From Deltaproteobacteria bacterium (lineage in GTDB: Bacteria > Desulfobacterota > Binatia > UTPRO1): a DNA stretch of 64,000 nt. The notes under the pieces were generated by a model. It saw nothing but the letters and a program-made list of their open reading frames with translations, was not told the DNA's origin and searched no databases. The stretch spans positions 1-64,000 of the forward strand of contig JADLHM010000059.1 in assembly GCA_020848745.1 (NCBI GenBank). Direction: 5' to 3'. This document shows, in pieces, positions 27,007 to 34,875 of the stretch (its first letter is position 1; each line of letters starts with the position of its first letter). A program made the position numbers and the translations under genes.

Positions 27007-27207
27007 ATGCACGTCCGTCTCGAACCGCAAGGCAAGCAGCTCACCCTCGCCGGGCGCCGGCGCGTCGGCGATCTCGTCCAGTCGCTCGGCATCGTCGCGG
27101 GGACCGTCCTGGTCATCCGCGGCGACGAACTCCTGACCGACGACGAGTTCGTCGACGACGCCGACTCGATCGAGCTGCGTGCCGTCATCTCCGGAGGTGC
27201 CGCGTGA
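27007..27207 (+). CDS. ttuB: ThiS/MoaD/TtuB-like sulfur-carrier protein
   Basis: 66-residue beta-grasp protein (MHVRLEPQGKQLTLAGRRRVGDLV, then a ...ELRAVISGGAA end). In this family a C-terminal Gly-Gly is activated to a thiocarboxylate and delivers sulfur. Here Gly-Gly is followed by Ala-Ala, so trimming would be needed or the tail is tolerated. The assignment to TtuB rather than ThiS rests on the overlapping TtuA-like gene: its stop overlaps the next GTG as GTGA, and the Gly-Gly codons form that gene's Shine-Dalgarno. No thiazole or molybdopterin genes are near. Confidence 0.78.
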   Translation: MHVRLEPQGKQLTLAGRRRVGDLVQSLGIVAGTVLVIRGDELLTDDEFVDDADSIELRAVISGGAA

Positions 27208-28133
27208 AGTGCAAGCGGTGCGCCGAGAAGGCGATCGTCCAGCTCCGCAGCCACAATACGGCCTTCTGCAAACCGTGCTTCGTCTTCTTCTTCCAGCGCG
27301 GAGTCGAGCGTGCGATCACGCGCGAAGCGATGTTCAGCCACGAGGAGCGCATCCTCGTCGCCGTCTCCGGCGGCAAGGACAGCCTGGCGCTCTGGGACGC
27401 GCTGGTGAACCTCGGCTACGAGACCGAGGGCCTGTATCTGGGCCTCGGCATCGGCGACTATTCGAGCGCCTCCGAACGCAAGACGCGCGCGTTCGCCGAA
27501 CGGCGCGGCCTCCGGCTGCGGGTCGTCGCGCTCGACGAGACCGAGGACGGTCTCGGCATCCCGTCGGTCGCGGCGGCGACCCGCCGCCCGCCCTGCTCGG
27601 CCTGCGGAACCTTCAAGCGCCACCACTTCGACCGTGCCGCCCTGGCGGGAGGCTTCGCCGTGCTGGCGACCGGCCACAACCTCGACGACGAAGCCGCACG
27701 CCTCCTCGGCAACGTCATGCATTGGCAGCTCCCCTATCTCGCCAAGCAGCGACCGGTACTGACGCCGACCCACCCCCGCTTCGTGCGCAAAGTACGTCCG
27801 CTCTATCGGACGAGCGAGCTCGAGAGCGCGACCTACGCCTTCCTGCGCGGTATCGACTACGTCGTCGAGGAATGCCCGAACAGCCGCGGCGCGACCCAGC
27901 TCGTCTACAAGGACCTGCTGAACCGCCTCGAGCACACGATGCCGGGAAGCAAGCTCGCCTTCCTCGCCGATTTCCTGAGCCGCGGATCGCCGCTCTTCGC
28001 GACCGCGCCGGAAGCGGCGGACCTCGGCGAGTGCGAGCGCTGCGGCATGCCGTCGGCGGGCGAGATCTGTGGCTACTGCCGCCTGGTCGCCGAGGTCGGG
28101 CGCAGGCGCGCGCAGGCGGTGGCGCATTCCTGA
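27204..28133 (+). CDS. ttuA: TtuA-like tRNA 2-thiolation enzyme (TtcA/Ncs6 family)
   Basis: 309-residue PP-loop ATPase of the TIGR00269 group. Zinc-finger pairs at both ends (CKRCAEKA...CKPC and CERCGMPSAGEICGYC) frame the PP-loop VSGGKDSLALWD. Cysteines CSAC (about 131-134) and the later C in VEECPNS sit where TtuA binds its catalytic [4Fe-4S] cluster, and ATGHNLDDEA is present. In Thermus, TtuA makes 2-thiothymidine at tRNA position 54 using TtuB sulfur. GTG start with GGAGGT 5 nt upstream. Could also act like Ncs6 on U34. Confidence 0.85.
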   Translation: MKCKRCAEKAIVQLRSHNTAFCKPCFVFFFQRGVERAITREAMFSHEERILVAVSGGKDSLALWDALVNLGYETEGLYLGLGIGDYSSASERKTRAFAERRGLRLRVVALDETEDGLGIPSVAAATRRPPCSACGTFKRHHFDRAALAGGFAVLATGHNLDDEAARLLGNVMHWQLPYLAKQRPVLTPTHPRFVRKVRPLYRTSELESATYAFLRGIDYVVEECPNSRGATQLVYKDLLNRLEHTMPGSKLAFLADFLSRGSPLFATAPEAADLGECERCGMPSAGEICGYCRLVAEVGRRRAQAVAHS

Positions 28134-28140
28134 GCCGATC

Positions 28141-28986
28141 GTGACGCCGCAGGAGGAGTCGGCCCCGGACGCGAGCCGTGCGCTCTTGCGCGCAGGGGAC
28201 TCCGTCCTCTTCATCGACCGCAAAGCACGGCAGTATCTCCGTACGCTCCGTCCCGGCAAGCGCGTCAACGTCCGCGGGGCGACTTTCGCAGCCGAGGATC
28301 TGATCGGGCTGCCGGAGGGCACGGTCCTCCGGAGCTCCACCGGCGAGTACCTCCAGATTTTCCGACCGACCTACGCGCAGCTGATCCCGAACCTGCCGCG
28401 CCAGGCCCAGGTCATCTACCCGAAGGACGTCGGCACGATCGTGATGTGGGGCGACATCCATCCGGGCGCGCACGTCATCGAGGTCGGCGCCGGCCCCGGG
28501 GCGACCGCGATCGCGCTCCTGCGCGCCATCGGACCGACCGGGACGCTCACGACCTACGAGCTCCGCGAGGAGTTCGCGACGATGGCGCGGGACAACGTCA
28601 CGCGTTTCCACGGTCCGGCGCCGCAATGGACGATCAAGCTCCGCGATGCCTACGAAGGCTTCGACGAAACCGAGGTCGACCGCATGGTGATCGATCTCTC
28701 CGAGCCGTGGCGCGTGGTGCCGCACGCCGCACGCGCGCTCCGACCGGGCGGCGTCTTCATCGGATTCACCCCGACCGTGCTGCAACTGAAGCAGCTCGTC
28801 GACGAGCTGCGGGCGGGACCGTTCGCGGCCATCGAGGCGCTCGAGTCGCTCCAGCGCGGATGGCACGTGAAAGATCGCAGCGTCCGGCCCGAGCATCGCA
28901 TGGTCGCGCACAGCGGCTTCCTCGTCTTCGCGCGCCGTCTCGCCGCCATGCCGTCGTCCTCGACCGACGTCGCGCCGGGCGCCTGA
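28141..28986 (+). CDS. trmI: tRNA (adenine-N1)-methyltransferase TrmI
   Basis: Class I SAM methyltransferase that makes m1A58 in the tRNA T loop. The 281-residue protein has the N-terminal domain typical of TrmI, motif I HVIEVGAGPGATAIALL, the acidic TYELREEFA, and the motif IV-like VIDLSEPWR. The GTG at 28141 is chosen, 7 nt after the ttuA stop; the open frame upstream overlaps ttuA. Operon position suggests joint action on the T loop, where m1A58 promotes s2T54 formation in Thermus. Confidence 0.92.
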   Translation: MTPQEESAPDASRALLRAGDSVLFIDRKARQYLRTLRPGKRVNVRGATFAAEDLIGLPEGTVLRSSTGEYLQIFRPTYAQLIPNLPRQAQVIYPKDVGTIVMWGDIHPGAHVIEVGAGPGATAIALLRAIGPTGTLTTYELREEFATMARDNVTRFHGPAPQWTIKLRDAYEGFDETEVDRMVIDLSEPWRVVPHAARALRPGGVFIGFTPTVLQLKQLVDELRAGPFAAIEALESLQRGWHVKDRSVRPEHRMVAHSGFLVFARRLAAMPSSSTDVAPGA

Positions 28987-28999
28987 CGCCCCGATTTCG

Positions 29000-29029
29000 T
29001 TGACATCATTTCGCGCGCTGGTGTAGCGT
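29000..29029 (+). promoter_or_regulatory. Promoter for the second cyclo-ligase homologue
   Basis: Perfect TTGACA (29000-29005), 18-nt spacer, TAGCGT (29024-29029), 38 nt before the ATG at 29067. Confidence 0.6.
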
Positions 29030-29066
29030 CCGCCGTTAGTCGCGATGCACGCGTGAGGTCGACGGG

Positions 29067-29804
29067 ATGACCAAGGAAGATCTTCGCCGGAAGGTCTGGC
29101 AGCTGCTGGAGCACCATGCGGCGCAGCGTTTCCCGGGCGCCCGCGGACGCATTCCCAACTTCGTCGGCTCGGAGCGCGCAGCCACCCGCCTCGCCGAGCT
29201 CGCCGTCTGGAAGAAGGCGCGCACCATCAAGATGAGCCCCGACGCTCCGCAACTCGCGGTGCGCCGTCGCGCGCTCCTCGACGGCAAGGTCGTCTATCTC
29301 GCCGTTCCCGCCCTGCGCGCCGAGAAGTGCTTCATCGAGCTCGATCCGAAGCGTCTCGGCCGACGGGCATCGATGGCTGCGAGCCTGCTCGGCGCCGCGA
29401 AATACGGCCGCGCCGTCAGCGCCCGCGAGATCCGCGCCATCGATCTCGTGGTCTGCGGATCGGTCGCCGTCCGGCGCGACGGCACGCGTGTCGGCAAGGG
29501 CGGCGGCTTCGTCGACCTCGAGTACGCGCTGCTCCGCGAGGAGGGCAAGCTCAAGGAGACGACCCCGATCGTCACCACGGTCCATCCGCTGCAGATCGTC
29601 ACCGAGAAGGTCGCCATGCTGGCGCACGACATCCCGCTCGACTTCCTCGTGACGCCCTTCGAGGTGGTGGCGACACGCCCCGCCTTCCCGCGGCCGCGCG
29701 GCGTCTACTGGGACCTCCTCAAAGCCGCGCGCATCGAAGCCATCCCGTCGCTCCGCAAACGTCTGAAGCAGAGCTCGCCGGACCTTCCCTCCCGCCGGCT
29801 GTAG
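29067..29804 (+). CDS. 5-formyltetrahydrofolate cyclo-ligase homologue (divergent)
   Basis: 245-residue protein of the 5-FCL superfamily, distinct from the enzyme at 4164-4745. It has GKGGGFVDLEYALL in place of GxGxGxYD, and an N-terminal TKEDLRRKVWQLLEHH typical of the archaeal/MTHFSD-like branch. Folate activity is possible but not certain, because the usual Tyr of the motif is replaced by Val. Own promoter at 29000-29029; convergent with the membrane protein gene downstream. Confidence 0.8.
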   Translation: MTKEDLRRKVWQLLEHHAAQRFPGARGRIPNFVGSERAATRLAELAVWKKARTIKMSPDAPQLAVRRRALLDGKVVYLAVPALRAEKCFIELDPKRLGRRASMAASLLGAAKYGRAVSAREIRAIDLVVCGSVAVRRDGTRVGKGGGFVDLEYALLREEGKLKETTPIVTTVHPLQIVTEKVAMLAHDIPLDFLVTPFEVVATRPAFPRPRGVYWDLLKAARIEAIPSLRKRLKQSSPDLPSRRL

Positions 29805-29810
29805 CGCGGC

Positions 29811-29828
29811 GAGCGGCGGCTCCCGCTC
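29811..29828. terminator. Short hairpin between convergent genes
   Basis: GAGCGG (29811-29816) pairs with CCGCTC (29823-29828) around a 6-nt loop, overlapping the stop of the minus-strand gene. No T-tract. Confidence 0.3.
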
Positions 29829-30321
29829 AGCGTTCGCCCGGCCAGCGCACCGCGATCGCGGTCCCGATCACGGTCGCGAACCCCAAGAGCAGGACGAGGC
29901 CGTTCAGCTGTACCGCACGACGGTGCAATCGATCGAACTCGTCCCGGATCGCCGGATCGCCGGGCGCGCGGTGGAGCGCGGGACGGAGCACGCGGGCGCG
30001 CGGGCTCACCACGGCACCGGCATACGCGGTCGCGGCCAGCATCACGACCAGCATCGGCACGACCGCGCGCCACAGTGGCGCGCCCGCCGAACGCCGCCGC
30101 ATCCAGATCGCGACCACGAGCGCCACGGCACCGACCACCGTCGTGAACGCGTAGTAGAATGGGAACACCTGCCCCATCACCGTACCGGCCGTCTCGCTCG
30201 GCACGGAGCGGAACACGGCCGGTGCGACCAGGAACGACACCGCGACCAGGGCGCCGAGCCAGAGCGAGAGCGCCAGCTGGAAGGCGATCTTCGCGAACGT
30301 CGGCATCGGCATCGGCGTCAC
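29827..30321 (-). CDS. DUF4149-like integral membrane protein
   Basis: About 164 residues with four hydrophobic helices: IAFQLALSLWLGALVAVSFLVAPAVF, FPFYYAFTTVVGAVALVVAIW, VVPMLVVMLAATAYAGAVV and LNGLVLLLGFATVIGTAIAV. The pattern, with Arg/His-rich loops between helices 3 and 4, resembles DUF4149/TMEM205-like proteins; function unknown. The GTG at 30321 overlaps the upstream stop as GTGA and is preferred; ATGs at 30312 and 30306 are close alternatives. Confidence 0.75.
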   Translation of the reverse strand: MTPMPMPTFAKIAFQLALSLWLGALVAVSFLVAPAVFRSVPSETAGTVMGQVFPFYYAFTTVVGAVALVVAIWMRRRSAGAPLWRAVVPMLVVMLAATAYAGAVVSPRARVLRPALHRAPGDPAIRDEFDRLHRRAVQLNGLVLLLGFATVIGTAIAVRWPGER

Positions 30322-30722
30322 TGCAACGAGGGCGTCGTACCCGACGCGAGGGCGCGGCGGCCGGCGAATCCTTCGTCGGGCGCATGCCAGAAGCCGATGG
30401 ACTTCTCCCCATATTGCCAACAGAGGAGCGCCGGGCGTCCCTCGACCTCCGCCGGGAAATCCACCAGGCCGAAGTCGATGCCCTTGAACTCGCAACCGAG
30501 CTTCTCGATCTCCGCGATGCCGCGCTCGATCTCCGACACGTACGGCCCGAGATCCGGGCGGACGCGCAACACGTCGACCGTCGTCCGCACGGCGGGCTCC
30601 GACTCCGCCTCGCTCACCGCCCTCCGCACCACGAGCGCCGTGCGCTGGAGTCGCTCCATGAGCATCTCGAGGCGCGGGATCAACGCGTTCGCCTCGTCGA
30701 CCGTGAACCGGCGCATCGACAC
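30318..30722 (-). CDS. DUF2203 family protein
   Basis: 134-residue soluble protein starting MSMRRFTVDEANALIPRLE, with a helical N-terminal half and the C-terminal GIDFGLVDFPAEVEGRPALLCWQYGEKSIGFWHAPDEGFAGR. These are hallmarks of DUF2203, whose role is unknown. The short C-terminal tail ends in the GTGA overlap with the membrane protein gene. Divergent from lon. Confidence 0.85.
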   Translation of the reverse strand: MSMRRFTVDEANALIPRLEMLMERLQRTALVVRRAVSEAESEPAVRTTVDVLRVRPDLGPYVSEIERGIAEIEKLGCEFKGIDFGLVDFPAEVEGRPALLCWQYGEKSIGFWHAPDEGFAGRRALASGTTPSLQ

Positions 30723-30753
30723 GCCCGTCCTCTAGACCAGTTTCGCGAACGCG

Positions 30754-30768
30754 TCGAGATTATCTCGA
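30754..30768. promoter_or_regulatory. 15-bp palindrome in the DUF2203/lon gap
   Basis: TCGAGAT-T-ATCTCGA is a perfect inverted repeat around one central base, 20 nt upstream of the likely lon -35. A repressor operator is plausible; it does not match CIRCE. Confidence 0.45.
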
Positions 30769-30787
30769 TGTTCCGCACGGTTCGGGG

Positions 30788-30816
30788 TTGTCCGGGTGGA
30801 GGCCGTGTACTACTCT
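30788..30816 (+). promoter_or_regulatory. Candidate lon promoter
   Basis: TTGTCC (30788-30793), 17-nt spacer, TACTCT (30811-30816), about 45 nt before the chosen lon ATG. Confidence 0.4.
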
Positions 30817-30861
30817 GCCCGCTCGACCGCAGCGGGTGCGCTCGGAATCGAGGTGGCGGCA

Positions 30862-33306
30862 ATGGCGAGCGGCGAAGAGTTCGATCCCGAAAAGTCGGCG
30901 CAGGAACCGGGAGAGCAGAAGTTCTTCGGGTTCGAGGAGGACGTGAGCGGTATTCACGTCCCGAGCGAGCTCCCGATCCTTCCCTTGCGCGGCGTCGTGG
31001 TCTTTCCGTCGGCGATCGCCCCGCTCCTGATATCGCGCGGCGCCTCGCTCAAGCTCGTCGAGGACGCGCTGAACGGCGACCGCATCCTCGGCCTCGCCGC
31101 GCAGAAAAACGCCGAGAGCGAGAACCCGGGCACCGACGCCCTGTATTCGCGCGGCACCGCCGGCCGCATCCTCAAGATGTTGAAGTATCCCGACGGCAGC
31201 GTCCGCATCCTCGTCCAGGGGCTCCGTCGCATCGAGATCCAGCACTACACGCGCCGCGAGCCCTACTTCGTGGCGCAGGTCCGGCTTCTGAGCGAGATCC
31301 CCGAGGCGTCCGCGGAGATCGAGACCGCGCAGGGACACATGGTCCAGCAGTTCTCGAAGTTCGTCTCGATGATCCCCTACCTGCCCGACGAGCTGCAGGT
31401 GGTCGTCAACAACATCAAGGATCCGAGCAAGGTCACGGACCTGATCGCGTCGAACCTCAACATCTCGCTCGAGGAGAAGCAGGATCTCCTCAACACGCTC
31501 GAGCTGCGCGCACGGGTCGAGAAGCTCGGGGCGATCCTCAATCGCGAGATCGAGCTTCTCGAGCTCGGACACAAGATCCAGTCGCAGGTGCAGACCGAGC
31601 TCAACAAGAACCAGAAAGAGTTCTATCTGCGCCAGCAGATGAAGGCGATCCAGCGCGAGCTCGGCGAGGGCGACTCGCGGAGCGCGGAGATCGACGAGCT
31701 GCGCCAGAAGATCGCCGACGCCAACATGCCGGAGGAGGCGCGCAAGGCCGCCGAGAACGAGCTCGAGCGCCTGCGCATCATCCCACCGGAGTCGGCGGAG
31801 CACACCGTCGTCCGCACCTACCTCGAGTGGCTCGTGAACATGCCGTGGGCGACCTCCACCGAGGACAACCTCGACATCCCCCACGCCCGCAGCGTCCTCG
31901 ACGAGGACCACTTCGACCTCGAGAAAGTGAAGGACCGCATCCTCGAGTACCTCGCGGTGCGGAAACTGCGGAAGGATCCGAAGGGACCGATCCTCTGCTT
32001 CGCCGGGCCGCCCGGCGTCGGCAAGACCTCGCTCGGGCGGTCGATCGCGAAGGCCATGGAGCGGAAGTTCATCCGTCTCTCGCTCGGCGGCGTGCGCGAC
32101 GAGGCGGAGATCCGCGGCCACCGCCGGACCTACATCGGCTCGCTGCCCGGCCGCATCATCCAAAGCCTCCGCACGGCAGGCTCGAACAACCCGATGATCA
32201 TGCTCGACGAGATCGACAAGCTCGGCGGCGACTTCCGCGGCGATCCCGCCTCGGCGCTCCTCGAGGTGCTCGACCCCGAACAGAATCACGCCTTCGTCGA
32301 TCACTATCTCGACGTGCCGGTGGACCTCTCGAAGGTCATGTGGGTGACCACCGCCAACTACCTGGATCCGATCCCGCCCGCGCTCCTCGACCGCATGGAG
32401 GTGCTCGAGCTCTCCGGCTACATCGAAGAGGAGAAGCTGCAGATCTCCTGGCGCCACCTGATCCCGAAGCAGATCCGCGAGAACGGCCTCACCGACGCCA
32501 ACATCGCGTTCACCGAGGACGGGCTCCTCAAGATCATCCGCAGCTACACCCGCGAGGCCGGCCTGCGGAACCTGGAGCGCGAGATCGGCCGCGTCTGCCG
32601 CAAGGTCGCGCGCGCGGTGACCGAAGGGCAGTCCGAGCGCGTCACGATCTCGCCCGAGAAGGTCCGGGAGTTCCTCGGGCCCGAGCGCTTCTTCGCCGAG
32701 GTCGCCGAGCGCAGCGGCGAACCCGGCGTCGCGACCGGCCTCGCGTACACGCCGAACGGCGGCGACATCCTCTTCATCGAGTCGACCAAGATGGGCGGCA
32801 AGAAGGGGCTCACCCTGACCGGCCACCTCGGCGAGGTGATGAAGGAGTCGGCCCAGGCCGCGTTGAGCTACATCCGCGCCCGTGCCGATCGCCTCGGCAT
32901 CGCGCCCGACTTCTTCGAGAACTGCGACCTCCATATCCACGTGCCGGCCGGGGCCGTGCCGAAGGACGGCCCGTCGGCGGGGGTCACGATCGCGACCTCG
33001 CTCGCCTCGCTGCTCACCGGACGGCCGGTGAAACACGCGCTCGCGATGACGGGCGAAATCACCCTCCGCGGCAAGGTCATGCCCGTCGGCGGCATCAAGG
33101 AGAAGGTGCTCGCCGCCAAGCGCGCCGGGATCACCACGGTCGTCCTGCCGCGGTTGAACCACAAGGACCTCGAGGACATCCCGGAGACCGTGCGGCAGGA
33201 GATGCAGTTCCAGTTCGTCGACACGATCGCGGAGGCGCTGGACTTCGCCCTCGAGCCGGCCGGCACAGTCGACGACGCCGAGCCCGCGCGCGCGGCGAAT
33301 CTCTGA
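30862..33306 (+). CDS. lon: ATP-dependent protease Lon
   Basis: Cytoplasmic AAA+ serine protease that degrades misfolded and regulatory proteins. The 814-residue protein has the N-terminal substrate domain ([13 protein letters not shown]), a coiled region, Walker [14 protein letters not shown], Walker [12 protein letters not shown], and the proteolytic domain with the Ser in [13 protein letters not shown] and the Lys in [14 protein letters not shown]. The ATG at 30862 is preferred (GAGGTGG 8 nt upstream) over a GTG at 30796. Its stop overlaps the glgA reading start. Confidence 0.97.
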   Translation: MASGEEFDPEKSAQEPGEQKFFGFEEDVSGIHVPSELPILPLRGVVVFPSAIAPLLISRGASLKLVEDALNGDRILGLAAQKNAESENPGTDALYSRGTAGRILKMLKYPDGSVRILVQGLRRIEIQHYTRREPYFVAQVRLLSEIPEASAEIETAQGHMVQQFSKFVSMIPYLPDELQVVVNNIKDPSKVTDLIASNLNISLEEKQDLLNTLELRARVEKLGAILNREIELLELGHKIQSQVQTELNKNQKEFYLRQQMKAIQRELGEGDSRSAEIDELRQKIADANMPEEARKAAENELERLRIIPPESAEHTVVRTYLEWLVNMPWATSTEDNLDIPHARSVLDEDHFDLEKVKDRILEYLAVRKLRKDPKGPILCFAGPPGVGKTSLGRSIAKAMERKFIRLSLGGVRDEAEIRGHRRTYIGSLPGRIIQSLRTAGSNNPMIMLDEIDKLGGDFRGDPASALLEVLDPEQNHAFVDHYLDVPVDLSKVMWVTTANYLDPIPPALLDRMEVLELSGYIEEEKLQISWRHLIPKQIRENGLTDANIAFTEDGLLKIIRSYTREAGLRNLEREIGRVCRKVARAVTEGQSERVTISPEKVREFLGPERFFAEVAERSGEPGVATGLAYTPNGGDILFIESTKMGGKKGLTLTGHLGEVMKESAQAALSYIRARADRLGIAPDFFENCDLHIHVPAGAVPKDGPSAGVTIATSLASLLTGRPVKHALAMTGEITLRGKVMPVGGIKEKVLAAKRAGITTVVLPRLNHKDLEDIPETVRQEMQFQFVDTIAEALDFALEPAGTVDDAEPARAANL

Positions 33307-34754
33307 CGTCGACGCCGCGCATCCTGATGGCGGCGTCCGAGATGACGCCGTTCGCCGCGACCGGCGGACTCGGCGACGTACTCGCCGCGCTGCCGCCCGC
33401 GCTCGCCGCGCTCGGCGCGCGGGTCCACGTCGTCCTGCCGGCGTATCGCACGGCGACGATCGCCGGCGCCGACACGTCGACCTATGCCAGCCTCCTGGTG
33501 CCGCACCCCGACGGCGTGCGCGAGATCGGCCTCCGCACGCTCCGCCACCGCGATGTTGCCGTCTCCTTCGTCGTCGCCGACGACCATTTCGCGCGTGACG
33601 GCCTCTACGGCGACGCCCACGGCGACTACGGCGACAACGCGGCGCGCTTTGCGTTCTACGCGCACGCCGTGGCCGCCCTCGCGGCGCGGCTCGACCCGCC
33701 GCCCGACGTCGTGCACTGCCACGACTGGCAGGCCGGGCTCGTCCCCGCCCTCCTGCGCACCGCGGATGAGCCGCGGCTCGCCGGGCTGCCGACCGTCTTC
33801 ACCATCCACAACCTCGGGTACCAGGGGATCTTCGGCGCCGAGGTGTGGCCGACCCTCGGCCTCGATCGCCGCTTCTTCGATACGGCGCATCTCGAGTTCC
33901 ACGGTTTCGTCAATTTCCTGAAGGCGGGCCTCGTCTTCGCCGATCGCCTCACGACCGTGAGCCCGCGCTACGCGCAGGAGATCCGGACTCCCGAACACGG
34001 TCACGGGCTCGACGGAGTGCTGCGCGAGCGCCGCGGCGTCCTGCGCGGCATCCTGAACGGCATCGACACGACCCGCTGGGATCCCGCGCACGATTCCTTC
34101 CTGGCGGCGGCCTACGACGCGGACGATCTCGCGGGCAAGGCCGAATGCAAGGCGCGCCTGCAGCGCGATTTCGACCTGCCGATCCGCGCCCGCGTGCCGC
34201 TCATCGGCATGGTCACCCGCCTCGCCGAGCAGAAGGGGCTCGACATCCTCGCCGCCGCCCTGCCCGTCCTCCTCGCCGAGGATCTCCAGATCATCGTGCT
34301 CGGGCGCGGCGACGAGCGCTACGAGCGCTGGCTCGCCGACGCCGGTCGGCGCAACCCGACGCGCCTCGCCGTGCGCCTGGCGTTCGACGAAGGGCTCTCG
34401 CATCACGTGGAGGCCGGCGCCGACGCCTTCCTCATGCCCTCCCGCTACGAGCCTTGCGGCCTGAACCAGATGTACAGCCTGCGATACGGCACGGTGCCCA
34501 TCGTGCGCGCGACCGGCGGCCTCGACGACACGATCGACGACGTCGACGCCGCCCCCGAGCGGGGCACCGGCTTCAAGTTCGTCGAGTACTCTCCCGATGC
34601 GCTGATCGGCGCGGTGCGCCGTGCCCTCGCCCGCTATGCCGACGCCGCCGCCTGGCGGCGCATCATGCGCGAAGGCATGCGACGTGATCACTCGTGGCGG
34701 CGGGCCGCCCTCGCCTATCTCGACCTCTACCGCGACGCCATCGCGGGCCGTTGA
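33303..34754 (+). CDS. glgA: Glycogen synthase (ADP-glucose type, GT5)
   Basis: Elongates alpha-1,4-glucan from ADP-glucose. The protein of about 483 residues has the GT5 layout: RILMAASEMTPFAATGGLGDVLAALP at the start, DVVHCHDWQAGLVPALL, FTIHNLGYQG, GILNGIDTTRWDP, MVTRLAEQKGLDIL, and the C-terminal PSRYEPCGLNQMYSLRYG. The N-terminal motif normally reads KTGGL; here it is ATGGL, replacing the substrate-contacting Lys. No ATG, GTG or TTG gives a complete N-terminus: CTG at 33303 overlaps the lon stop as CTGA, while the first ATG (33328) cuts the first strand. The start is therefore uncertain. Confidence 0.88.
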   Translation: MTSTPRILMAASEMTPFAATGGLGDVLAALPPALAALGARVHVVLPAYRTATIAGADTSTYASLLVPHPDGVREIGLRTLRHRDVAVSFVVADDHFARDGLYGDAHGDYGDNAARFAFYAHAVAALAARLDPPPDVVHCHDWQAGLVPALLRTADEPRLAGLPTVFTIHNLGYQGIFGAEVWPTLGLDRRFFDTAHLEFHGFVNFLKAGLVFADRLTTVSPRYAQEIRTPEHGHGLDGVLRERRGVLRGILNGIDTTRWDPAHDSFLAAAYDADDLAGKAECKARLQRDFDLPIRARVPLIGMVTRLAEQKGLDILAAALPVLLAEDLQIIVLGRGDERYERWLADAGRRNPTRLAVRLAFDEGLSHHVEAGADAFLMPSRYEPCGLNQMYSLRYGTVPIVRATGGLDDTIDDVDAAPERGTGFKFVEYSPDALIGAVRRALARYADAAAWRRIMREGMRRDHSWRRAALAYLDLYRDAIAGR

Positions 34755-34775
34755 CCCTCCCGGAGGTCGGATCGA

Positions 34776-34791
34776 CCCGGAAATTTCTGCC
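34776..34791 (+). promoter_or_regulatory. Shared upstream activator element (orphan gene)
   Basis: Complement reads GGCAGAAATTTCCGGG. It is 14/16 identical to the element at 49271-49286, in the same orientation relative to its sigma-54 promoter and separated from it by the same 41 nt. Likely enhancer for the sigma-54 activator. Confidence 0.6.
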
Positions 34792-34832
34792 ACATGCCGC
34801 CCCGACGCGCGGCCGTACGCCGACTTGGCGAG

Positions 34833-34848
34833 CGGCACCGGCCTTGCT
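34833..34848 (+). promoter_or_regulatory. Sigma-54 promoter of the orphan gene
   Basis: CGGCACCGGCCTTGCT: GG (34834-34835), 10 nt, GC (34846-34847), close to TGGCAC(G)N4TTGCW. Predicted start near 34859, then GGGAGGA and the GTG at 34876. Confidence 0.75.
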
Positions 34849-34875
34849 TCCGTAGGTCCCTGGGAGGAATCGATC

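Noticed and set aside
30159-33302. Very long open frame running into glgA
   Set aside because: It is an Arg/Ala/Pro-rich reading of other genes (lon in another frame); only the part from 33303 is real GlgA.
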